NCBI GenBank assembly: GCA_049999725.1
Contig: JBNGIS010036638.1
Location: 1-46,489 of the forward strand
Direction of reading: 5' to 3'
Length of the DNA: 46,489 nt
Origin: Haplomitrium mnioides
Lineage: Eukaryota > Marchantiophyta > Haplomitriopsida > Calobryales
Every line of letters begins with the position of its first letter. The first letter of the stretch is position 1. The notes under the pieces were generated by a model. It worked only from the letters and a program-made list of their open reading frames with translations. It was not told the origin of the DNA and did not search any database. Of this stretch, positions 33,864 through 45,073 are shown piece after piece. A program made the translations under genes and the position numbers.

Positions 33864-34661
33864 GCTTCTTCATCTAAAGACTACTGCTTACAACTTTGTT
33901 TGTACATAGGTCATAGACTCTTTTGTAGATCCTAAAACCTTTGTTTGGTTGAATCAAGTCTAAAACTTGGACATGTTTCTTATTTACAATCTTAATGCAA
34001 TCTCCTAAGCTACTACCTTTTTTATTCTAAACTATGATATGTTTTTGTATATACTTCATTGAACTATGAAATATTTTTAATTGCTAGAACCTTTTTGAAA
34101 GCCTACATTCACTTTTGATTGCATGGATTTTCAACTTAATTTGAAAGATTCCTTTCTTCTTGACGTTTAAAATAAAGCTCCTAAATCGATGCAATATTTC
34201 TTTTTCTTTGTTTTTGTGTTTACCATTGCAAACTCATTCACTTGACTTCTAGTCCCCTTAGGTTTCTTCTTTGTGTTTTGTAGTATTTTTTCAACAAAAA
34301 AGTTCGAAAGAGCACCATGTCTACGCGTGACTCAAGTTTGTCCAATAAAACATATTTCAAAATAGTTTCTTATGATGTGTATTTAAACTTTTGAGCTTAG
34401 AATTGTAATCAATGATAAATGCAATTTTTTGATGAAAACTTACCGTAATTTTTATGATTTTAAAAAAATTCAAGTTTTCCAATGTTTTCATAATAACTAG
34501 TAATATTGATTGATTTTGCATAACAAAATTGACTTTCGCTCTATTACACTTGCTGAAACGACCAAAAACAAATCCAACAAACTCATGCACTTTTTGTTTT
34601 TAAAAATTAACCTCGTTTTTCATGTCTTTTGATATGAAAAATCACAATTTTTCTCGAAAAA
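33864..34661. other. AT-rich 3' flank of gene Y, copy B
   Basis: No coding motif is visible. AATAAA occurs near 34170. Short open frames here have no recognisable content. It ends at the right TIR. Confidence 0.6.
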
Positions 34662-34711
34662 AAAAGTTCATGTTCTGAGTAGCTTGTTCCTATTTAAAAG
34701 TTGCGGTTGTT
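34662..34711 (-). repeat. Right terminal inverted repeat of copy B
   Basis: Read inwards from 34711: AACAACCGCAACTTTT, AAATAGGAACAAGCTACTC, AGAACATGAACTTTTT. It aligns with the left end at 25853 with small gaps, then TACT and satellite follow outside. Confidence 0.7.
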
Positions 34712-37700
34712 TACTTGTCGAGGAACACTGCCTAAATTTCCAACAAATCTCCCTTCTTCTTAAACAAGTTGTACATGACATAACTACAAAAATAGTGAGC
34801 TTCTAGTTGTATATGTACAAAAAAGATCAAGAGTAATTTTCTAGTCTTAGTCATACAATGTAGCTTTCACAAAAATAACATTACTTGTCGAGGAACCTTG
34901 CCTACATTTCCTATGAATCGGCCCTTTTAAATAGCAACTTCTACATGACAAGACTACACAAAGAGTGAACTTCTAGTCATACATGTACAAGACAAGATCA
35001 AGAGTAAATTTTTGATCATAGTCACACATAGTACCTTTGACAAAAACTACATTTCTTGTCATGGAACATTGCCTACATTTACAACGAATGGACCTCTTTC
35101 TCTAGCAACTTGTACATGAAAGCACTACAAAAAAAAGTGAACTTCTAGTCATACATATAAAAAAAAAGAGCAAGAGTAATTTTCTGGTCATAGTCATACA
35201 AGGTAGCTCTCACAAAAACAGCATTACTTGCCGAGGATCCTTGCCTACATTTTCAATGAATTGGCCTTTGTCTCTAGCAACTTGTACATGACAAGACTAC
35301 ACAAAGAGTGAACTTCTAGTCATATATGTACAAGACAAGAGCAAGAGTAAATTTTTGATCGTAGTTATACATAATAGATTTCACAAAAACATTATTACTT
35401 GTCAAGGAACCTTGCCTACATTTCCAACGAATGGACCTCTTTCTCTAGAAACTTGCACATGACAAGACTACAAATAGAGTAAACTCCTAGTCATGTATGT
35501 ACAAGACAAGAACCATAGTAAATTTTAGGTGATAGTCATACGAGGTAGCTTTCACAAAAAAAAACATTGCTTGTCGAGGAACCTTGCCTACATTTACAAC
35601 AAATGGACCTCTTTCTCTAGCAACTCTTACATGACAGGACAACACAAAGAGTGAACTTCTAGTCATACATCTGCAAGATAAGAGCAAGAGTAAATTTTTG
35701 ATCACATTCATACATAGTACCTATCACAAAAACAACATTACTTGTGGAGGAATCGTGCCTACATTTACAACGATTGGACCTATTTCTCTAGCAACTTGTA
35801 CATGACAAAACTAGAGTAGGAGTGGACTTCTGGTCATAAATGTACAAGATAAAAACAAGAGTAAATTTCTAGTCATAGTCATGAAGGTAGCTTTCAGAAA
35901 AACAACATTTCTTGTCGAGGGACCTTGACTACATTTCCACTGAATTGGCCTTTTTCTCTAGCTACTTGTACATGATAGGACCACACAAAGACTGAACTTC
36001 CTGTCATACATTTGCAAGATAAGAGCAAGAGTAAATTTTCGATCATAGTGGTACATAGTGGCTTTCATAAAACAAACATTACTTGTTCAAGAAACCTTCC
36101 CTACATTCACATTGAATGAACCTCTTTCTCTAGCAATTTGTACATGACAAGACAATAATAAGAGTGAACTTCTAGTCATGCATGTACAAGACAAGAACCA
36201 GAGTAAATCTCTGGTCATAGTCATACAAGGTAGCTTTCACAAAAAAAAACATTACTTGTCGAGGAATCTTGCCTACATTCCCAACGAATGGACCTCTTTC
36301 ACTAGCAATTTGTACATGACAAGACTACATAAAGAGTGAACTTCTATTCATTCATGTACAAGATAAGAGCAAGAGTAAATTTTTGATCATAGTCATACAT
36401 AGTGGCTTTCACAAAAACAACATTACTTGTCCAAGAACGTTGCCTACATTTACAACGTATCGACCTCTTTCTCTAGCAACTTGTACATGACAAGACTACA
36501 AATCGAGTGAACCTCTAGTCATACATGTGCAAGAAAAGAGCAAGAGTAATTTTGTGGTGATACTCATACAAGGTAGCTCTCACAAAAGCAACATTTCTTG
36601 TGGACGAAAATTGCCTACATTTCGAGTGAATGGGCCTTTTTCTCTAGCAACTTGTACATCACAAGACTACACAAAGAGTGAACTTCTAGTCATTCATGTA
36701 GAAGAAAAGAGCAAAAGTAATTTTTTTGATCATAGTCATACATAGATACTTTCACAAAAACAACATTGCTTGTCGAGGAACCTTGCCTACATTTAAAACA
36801 AATGGACCTCTTACTCTAGAAACTTGTACATTACAAGACTGGAATTGGAGTAAAGTTCCAGTCATACATGTACAAGATAAGAACAAGAGTAAATTTCTAG
36901 TGATAGTCATAAAGGTTGCTTACACAAAGACAACATTATTTGTCGAGAAACCTTGCCTAAATTTCCAATGAATCGGCCTTTTTGATTAGCAAGCTGTACA
37001 TGACAAGACTACACGAAGCGTGAACTTCTAAGCATTAATGTACAAGATAGGAACAAGAGTATAGGCATCAATGTACAAGATAGGAACAAGAGTAAATTCT
37101 TGATTATAGTCATACATAATAGCTTTCACAAAAACATTATTACTTGTCAAGTAACCTTGCCTACATATCCAACAAATGGACCTATTTCTCTAGCAACTTG
37201 TATATGACAAGACTACAAAAAGAGAAAACTTCTAGTCATACATGTACAAGACAAGAACTACAGAAAATTTCTAGTCATAGTCATACAAGGTAGCTTTCAC
37301 CGAAACAACATAAATTGTGGAGGAACAGTGCCTACATGTGCAACGATTGGACCTCTTTCTCTAGCATTTTGTACATGACAAGACTGTAGTAGGAGTGAAC
37401 TTCTAGTCATACATGTACAAGACAAGAACAAAAAGTAAATTTCTAGTCATAGTCATAAAAGTAGCCTGCACAAAAACCACATTACTTGTTGAGGAACCTT
37501 GCCTGCATTTCCAATGAATTGGCCTATTTTTCTAGCTACTTTTACATGACAAGACTACACAAAGAGTGAACTTCTAGTCATACAATTACAAGAATGAGCA
37601 AGAGTAAATTTTTGATCATAGTCATACATTGTAGCTGTCACAAAACCAACATTACTTGTCGAGGAAACCTTGCCTACATTCACATTGAATGGACTTCTTT

Positions 37701-40700
37701 CTCTAGCAATTTGTACTTGACAAGACAAAAATAAGAGTGCACTTTTTGTCATACATGTACAAGATTAGAACCAGAGTAAATTTCTGGTCATATTCATACA
37801 AGGTAGCTTTCACAAAAACAACATTACCTGCCGAGGAATCCTACCTATATTAACAACGAATGGACCTCTTTCACAAGCAACTTGTACATGGCAAGACTAT
37901 ACAAAGAGTAAACTTCTAGTCATACATGTACAAGATAAGAGAAAGAGTAAACTTTTGATCATAGTCATGCATAGTGGCATTCACAAAAACAAAATTACTT
38001 GTCCAAGAACCTTGCCTACATTTACAACGTATTGACCTCTATCTCTAGGAACTTGTACATGACAAGACTACAGAAAGAGTGAACTTCTAGTCATACATGT
38101 ACAAGAAAAGAGCAAGTGTAATTTTGTGGTCATAGTCATACAAGGAAGCTCTAAGAAAAAAACATTATTTGTCGATGAACCTTGCCTACATTTCCAGTGA
38201 ATGGGCTTTCTTCTCTAGCAACTTGTACATGACAAGACCTTACAAAGAGTGAACTTCTAGTCATTCATGTACAAGAAAAGAGCAAAAGTAAATTTTTGAT
38301 CATAGTGATACATAGTATCTTTCACATAAACAACATCACTTGTCAAGAAGCCTTGCCTAGATTTGAAGGAAATGGACCTCTTTGTCTAGCAACTTGTACA
38401 TGACAAGAGTGCAATAAGAGTGAAGTTCTAGTGATACATGTACAAGATGAGAACAAGAGTAAATTTCTGGTCATAGTCATAAAGGTTCCTTGCACAAAAA
38501 CAACATTACTTGTCAAGAAACCTTGCCTAAATTTCCAATGAATCGGTCTTTTTCTTTAGCAAGTTGTACATGACAAGAGTATACGTAGCGTGAACTTCTA
38601 ATCATACATGTACAAGATAAGAACAAGAGTAAATTTTTGATTATAGTCATATAGTTCCTTGCCTACATATCCAACGAATGGACCTCTTTCTCTAGCAACT
38701 TGTACATGACAAGACTACAAAAAGAGAACACTTCTAATCATACATGTACAAGATAAGAACCACAGTAAATTTCTGGTCATAGTCAGACAAGGTAGCTTTC
38801 ACAAAAAAACATTACTTGTCGAGGAACCTTGCGTACATTTACAACGAATGGACCTCTTTCTCTAACAACCCTTTCATGAGAACATAACACAAAGAGTAAT
38901 GTTCTAGTCATGCATGTACAAGATAAGAGCAAGAGTAAAATTTTGATCATAGTCATACATAGTAGCTTTCACAAAAACAACATTTCTTGTGGACGAACCG
39001 TGCCTACATTGACAACGATTGGACCTCTTTCTCTAGCAACTTGTACATGACAAGATTACAGTAGGAGTGAACTTCTAGTCATACATGTACAAGATAAGAA
39101 TAGGAGTAAATTTTTTGTCATTGTCATAAAGGTAGCTTTCACAAAAACAACATTACTTGTGGAGGAACGTTGCCTACAATTTCAATGAATCAGCCTTCTT
39201 CTCCAGCACTTGTACATTACAAGACTACACAAAGAGTGAACTTCACGTCATACATCTACAAGACAAAGAGTGAACTTCACGTCATACATCTACAAGATAA
39301 GAGAAAGAGTAAATTTTTAAGCATGGTCATGTATTGTAGCTTTCACAAAAACAACATTGCTTGTTGAGTAACCTTGCCTAGATTTACAATGAATGGACCT
39401 CTTTCTCTAGCAACTTGTACATGACAAGACTAGAAAAAGACTGAACTTCTAGTCATGCATGTACAAGATAAGAGCAAGAGTATTTTTCTGGTTATAGTCA
39501 TACAAGATAGCTTTTACAAAAACAACATTACGTGTCGATGAACCTTGCCTACATTTCCATTCAATCGGCTTTTTCCTCTAGCAACTTGTACATGACAAGA
39601 CTACACAGAAAGTGAACTTCTAGAAATACATGTACAACATTAGAGCAAGAGCAAATTTTTTATCATAGACATACATGGTAACTTTCATAAAAATATTATT
39701 ACTTGTTGTGGAACCTTGCCTCAATTTACAACGAATGGACCTCTTTCTCTAGCAACTTATACATGAAACCACATTAATACGAGTGAACTTCTAGTCAAAC
39801 ATGTACCAGACAAGAACCAAAGTAAATTTTTGGTCATTGTCATGCAAGATAGCTTTCACAAAAACAACATTACTTTCGAGGAATGTTGCCTACATTTACA
39901 ATGAATGGACCTTTGTTTTTAGCATCTTGTACTTGACAAGACTACACAAAGAGTGAAATTTTAGTCATACATGTGGAGGAAAATATCCAGAGTAGTTTTC
40001 TAGGCATAGTCATACAAGGTAGCTTTCAAAAAAACAACATTGCTTGTCGAAGAACCTTGCCTATATTTCAAATGAATTGGACGATTTCTCTAGAAACTTG
40101 TACATGACAAGACTACACAAAGAATGAACTTCTAGTCATACATGTACAACATAAGATGAAGAATACATTTTTTATGATAGTCATGCATAGTAGCTTTCAC
40201 AGAAACAACATTACATGTGAAGGATTCTTGCCTACATTTACAATGAATGGACCTCGTTTTCAAGAAACTTATACATGACAAGACAACAAAAAGAGTGAAC
40301 TTCTAGTCATACATGTCCAAGAAAAGATCAAGAGTAATTTTCTGGTCATAGTCATGAAAGTAAGCTTTCACAAAAACAACATTGCTTGTTGACGAACCTT
40401 GCCTACATTTCCAATGAACCGGACTTTTTCTCTAGCATCTTGAACATGACAAGACTACACAAAGACTGAACCTCTAGTCATACATGTACAAGAAAAGAAA
40501 AAGAGTAATTTTCTAGTCAAGCTCATACAAGGTAGCTTTCACAAAAATAGCATTACTTGTTAAGGAACCTTGCGTGCATTTCCATCAAATGGACCTCTTT
40601 CATAAGCAACTTGTACATGACAAGACTACAAAAAGAGTGAACTTCTAGTCATACATGTACATGATAAAAACTAGAGTAAATTTCTGGTCCTAGTGATGCA

Positions 40701-43093
40701 AGGTAGCTTTAAAAAAAAAAACATTACTTGTCGAGGTACCTTGCCTACATTTACAACAAATGAACCTCTTTCTCTAGCATCTTGTACAAGACAAGACTAC
40801 ACAAAGAGTGAACTTTTAGTCATATATGTACAAGAAAATATCAAGAGTAATTTTCTGTTCATAGTCATATAAGGTAGCTTTCACAAAAACAACATTGCTT
40901 GTTGAGGAACCTCGCCTACATTTAGAACGAATTGGCTTTTTTCTCTAGCAACTTGTACATGATAAGAATACAAAAAGAGTCATCTTCTAGTCATACATGT
41001 ACAAGAAAAGACCAAGAGTAAATTTCTGGTCGAGGAACCTTGCTTGCATTTCCAACGAATGGACCTCTTTTACTAGCAACTTGTACATGACCAGACTACA
41101 CAAAGAGTAAACTTCTAGTCATACATGTTCAAGATAAGAACAAGAGTAAATTTTTGATTATAGTCATACAAAGTAGCTTTCACAAAAATAACATTGCTTG
41201 TCGAGGATTCCTACCCACGTTTACAATGAATGGGCCTCTTCTTCTAGTAACTTGCACATAGAAAGACAACAATAAGAGTGAACTTCTAGTCATACATGTA
41301 CAAGACAGGAACAAGATTAAATTTTTGATGACAGTTATGCAAGGTAGCTTTCACAAAAACAACATCACTTGTCGAGAAACCTTGCCCACATTTACAACGA
41401 ATGGACCTCTTTCTTTTGCAACTTGTACATGACAAGACAACAATAAGAGTGAACTTCTTGTCATACATTTACAAGTTTAGAACAAGAGTAAATTTCTGGT
41501 CATAGTCATACAAGGTAGCTTTCACAAAAACAACATTACTTGTCAAGAAACCTTGCCTACATTTACAACGAATGGACTTCTTTCTCTAGCAACTTGAACA
41601 TGAGAAGACAACAAGGAGAGTAATTTTCTAGTGATACATGTGCAAGAAAAGATCAATAGTAATTTTCTGGTCATAGTCATACAAGGTAGCTTTCACAAAA
41701 GCAACATTGCTTGTCGAGAAACCTTGCTTACATTCAAAAGGAATGGACCTCTATCTCTAGCAAATTGTACATGACAAGACAACAAAAAGAGTGAACTTCT
41801 AGTCATACATGTGCAAGAAAAGACTAAGAGTAATTTTCTGATCATAGTCATACAAAGTAGCTTTCACAAAAACAACATTACCTGACGAGTAACCTTGCCT
41901 ACATTTCCAACAAATCGAACTTTTTCTCTAGGAACTTGAACATGACAAGACTACACAAAGAGTAATTTTCTAGCCATATATGTACAAGATAAGAACAAGA
42001 GTAAATTTTTTATTACAGTCATAAATAGTAGCTCTCATAAAAACAACACTACTTGTCGACAAACCTTGTCTACATTTACAATGAGTCAACCTCTTTCTTT
42101 AGCACCTTCCACATGAAAGGACTACAATAAGAGTGAACTTCTAGTCATATATGTACAAGAGAAAAACCACAGTAAGTTTGTGGTCATAGTCATACAAGGT
42201 AGCTCTCACATAAACAACATTACTTGTCAAGAAACCTTGCCTACATTTACAACGAATGGACCTCTTTCTCTAGCAACTTGTACATGACAAGACAACAAAA
42301 AGAGTGAACTTCTAGTCATACATGTGCAAGAGAAGAGCAAGGGTAATTTTTTTGTCATAGTCATAAAGGTAGCTTGCACAAAAACAACATTACTTATCGA
42401 GGAACCTTGCCTACGTTTGCAATGAATCGGCCTTTTTCTCTAGCAAATTGTACAAGACAAGACTACACAAAGAGTGAACTTTTAGTCATATATAAACAAG
42501 ATGAGAGCAAGATTAAATTTTTGATCATATTCATAGATCGTAGTTTTCACAAAAATAACATTAATTGTCGAGGAACCTTGCCTACATTTAAAACTAATGG
42601 ACCTATTTCTTTACCATCTTCTACATGACAAGTCTACAATAAGAGTGAAATTCTAGTGAGACATGTACAAGATGAGAAGAAGAGTAAATTTCTGGTCATA
42701 GTCATAAAGGTAGCTTTTACAAAAACAACATTAATTGTCGAGGAACCTTGCCTACATTTACAACGAATCGGTGTTTTTCTCTAGCAACTTGAACACGAGA
42801 AAACTACACAATGAGTGAACTTCTAGTCATGCATGTACAAGATATGAACAAGAGTACATTTTTATCATAGTCATACATAGTAGCTTTCACAAAAACAACA
42901 TTTCTTGTCGACAAACCTTGCGTGCATTTACAACGAATCGACCTCTTTCTCTTGCAACTTGTACATGACAAGACTATGATAAATAGGAACTTCTAATCAT
43001 AGTTGTACAAGATAAGAACAAGAGTAAATTTATGTTCATAGTCATACAAGATAGCTTTCTCAAAAACAATATTACTTGTTGAGGAACCTTGCT
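34712..43093. repeat. 171-bp satellite array, segment 3 (about 49 monomers)
   Basis: It resumes in the monomer interrupted by copy B (TACT-TGTCGAGG) and runs in the same orientation to the truncated copy C. Local duplications of 33 bp (37032/37065) and 34 bp (39241/39275) are seen inside monomers. No gene is visible. Confidence 0.95.
36100..38640. repeat. Higher-order repeat of 9 monomers in segment 3
   Basis: The GTCCAAGAAC variant followed by CAACGTAT occurs at 36431 and 38003, and the CATTCACATTGAATG variant near 36105 and 37676. The 36431/38003 offset is 1,572 bp; removing the 33-bp local duplication gives 1,539 bp, exactly 9 x 171. Confidence 0.7.
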
Positions 43094-43095
43094 TG

Positions 43096-44708
43096 TACCT
43101 CTAGTCGTAATTGTCACCCGTTGCAAAAATGCGGGCCTTTGTTGGTGTCAGCTGAGCCCATGTACACGTAATAGTTACAGAGCGACAAAGAAAAATTCTT
43201 TGCCCCATATTTTGTAATAAGTAGTTGCCTTGTTGCAGCACTGTGATTGCCTCCTACAATCTCGTAACAGTACTTGTCAGGGTTCTTGATGTCGAACTCT
43301 GACTTGTCTTTGAGACAACACTTTGGGTCCACAACCTCGATGAAGAAAAAATACGTGTACTTATTGGTAAGCATTCTTTGCGCTAGAAGCTCCACAAAAT
43401 CCTCGTTTGATCTTCGAATTTTGAATGGACCTGAATTTCTATTCGAGACTTAGGCAGATTAAGGTTTTCCAGCTAGATTGTAATAGTCTCTTCACGGACT
43501 CTACAGCGCTGGATTGTAGACTCCCTAACCTTATTTTTATCCTCCTCATAAGCTGTCTAAGGATCTACCTGCTTTCTTTCTTGAAATGAACGCAACTCCT
43601 TGTGGGATTGCCTCTTTGCTCTCGACATTGGAGCTTGAATTGGCATTGGCTCCTGCTTCAAGTCCTACCCCGAGCTGCTTGCTGATGGAGACGAGGGGGC
43701 AGATGAAGTTGACGTTGCTATAGATTTAGAAGGGGCAGGCTCCTCCTCAGCAACAGGTGCTGGTGCATGTTTCTTCTTTTTAGGTGCCAGTTTTTTTTTC
43801 TTCTGAGCCTCACTTGACTCCAGCTCCTTTCTCTTCTTCTGTGAAGAAGTCTCTGTGACGTGACTCGAGAATGTTGCCACACTCGGATGCGGAACAAGCT
43901 GTTGAATGTTGATGTCGTGCTTGGGCTTTTGAATTTTGATTTGAATGACAAACTTAATGAAGTCTCGTTCGATCCGCTTTGCATCATTATACGAATCAAC
44001 AAAATCCGCCAAATACTGAGTGAACTGAAAATAAAGAAAGAAAAGAATTTGGCATTAGTGAAAATAATGACCTGACATGTAGAAAAGCAGGAACTTAAAA
44101 AAAAAATGTGTGCACTGAACAAAGAAGTCAATGCGTGCATGGACTCTGAAGTCCAAGCGCGCACGTTCTTTAAAGTTCCTGCGTGCTTGGACCTTGAAGT
44201 CTATGTGCACATGGACTTCAAAGTCCAGCCCCGCTTGGACCTCTGGATCCATGTGCACATGGACTTTAGAGTCCATGCGCACATGGACATCCTAAGAGTT
44301 ACAACTAAGTAATTAAAAAGGAATAAGAAAAAAGATTTTGGAACTCACCTTTCCATCTTCCCTTGATGCCTGGATATTTGCAGCAAATAAATCTCTTTCC
44401 TTGTATTCTGAAAAATCAAATCGCTTTCGATTTGCAGAATAGAGCATTATTGAGTCTTCGGCTTGCACAAGCAGCCCGATGTTGGCTTTCTTTCCTTCTC
44501 GGATCATTGTAATTTGGACCACTATACCCAAATTGAATTTTTCACCTTCATTTGCAAAATGGTAAAGATGATGATCCAGGTCTCTTAACGAACAGTAGTT
44601 GTATAACTATTTCCACTCCAATCTTGCAGGCTCTAGAGCCTTGATATCATCTGAATACCTATGAAGCTTTGGTTTAGCAGGGCTGGAAACATTTCCTTGA
44701 GAGGTCAT
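43096..44708 (-). pseudogene. Gene X, copy C: exons 1 and 2 (partial), ParB-like part present, methyltransferase part lost
   Basis: The ATG is at 44708. Exon 1 is 44708-44349 with an intact donor (AAAG|GTGAGTTCC); intron 1 ends at acceptor 44025; exon 2 runs from 44024 to the truncation. Exon 2 starts FTQYLADFVDSYNDAK, showing that the stop in copy A (TAG at 1341) was CAG. Lys-rich runs (KKKRKEL-type, KKKKLAPKKKK) and a Ser/Pro tract follow, then MELLAQRMLTNKY and EIVGGNHSAATRQLL of the ParB-like part. Stops (one in LEWK*L of exon 1) and a frameshift after SASSSG make it a pseudogene. The methyltransferase motifs would lie left of 43096 and are gone. Confidence 0.8.
44120..44290. repeat. Palindromic 24-bp minisatellite in intron 1 of gene X, copy C
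   Basis: About seven units (GTCCAAGCGCGCACG, GTCTATGTGCACATGGAC, GTCCATGCGCACATGGAC) with CTTCAAA-type spacers. Unit number therefore varies between copies: about 12, 16 and 7 in A, B and C. Confidence 0.88.
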
Positions 44709-45073
44709 CGTCAAGATAAAAAAAAAAGATGTTTTTGAAGGTGAAAAATGTAATGAAGAAAAGTTGGGAAATCACTAAAGGCTAGAAATAGCATAAAACT
44801 CAGTACATGAAAAAAAAGCAATAATCAGAAAACAAAAACCAAAAACTGAACTCGCGACAATGGAAAGAAACTTTCCAATGACGCTCCTTTTATAGTTAAA
44901 TTTCAAAAAACGCTTTTTCCCGCCAAAAATTTATTCGTAGAGCTTTGGACACATAGGTTCGGCTCGTGTAAAAAAAATTTAAAAGTTAGTATATAAAGCA
45001 TTGCTCGTTACGAGTTTCATAATATTTGTTGAAATAGTTCTTTGAAATAATTTAGTTTTTGTGAGACTTTTCA
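44709..45073. promoter_or_regulatory. Divergent promoter region between gene X and gene Y, copy C
   Basis: 365 bp. The gene X TATA box is TATAAAAG on the minus strand at 44887-44894, about 180 bp before its ATG. The gene Y TATA box is TATATAAA at 44990-44997, about 77 bp before its ATG. Compared with B, about 100 bp between the gene Y TATA box and ATG is missing (junction near CTCGTT-ACGAG, 45004-45012). Confidence 0.65.

Larger units (their letters stand above)
25853..34711 (+). mobile_element. DNA transposon copy B, full length: divergent ParB/methyltransferase (gene X) and transposase (gene Y)
   Basis: It is an 8,859-bp unit (400 N included) with inverted ends, flanked by TACT and lying inside a satellite monomer. 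Order: TIR, 3' flank with 37-bp minisatellite, gene X on the minus strand (26672-30087), shared promoter, gene Y on the plus strand (30545-33863), AT-rich 3' flank, TIR. Copies A and C have the same order where present. Both genes are broken here, so this copy is a fossil. I do not recognise the whole arrangement as a named superfamily. Confidence 0.85.

Noticed and set aside
34357-34590. Minus-strand 77-codon open frame in the gene Y 3' flank
   Set aside because: AT-rich, no motif, no counterpart seen in another copy.
5212-43093. Many 60-100 codon open frames on both strands in the satellite (e.g. 8249-8560, 22049-22273, 36726-36971)
   Set aside because: The monomer is 171 bp (57 codons), so any stop-free monomer yields long frames in register; they are short, on both strands, lack a shared start, and most monomers break them.
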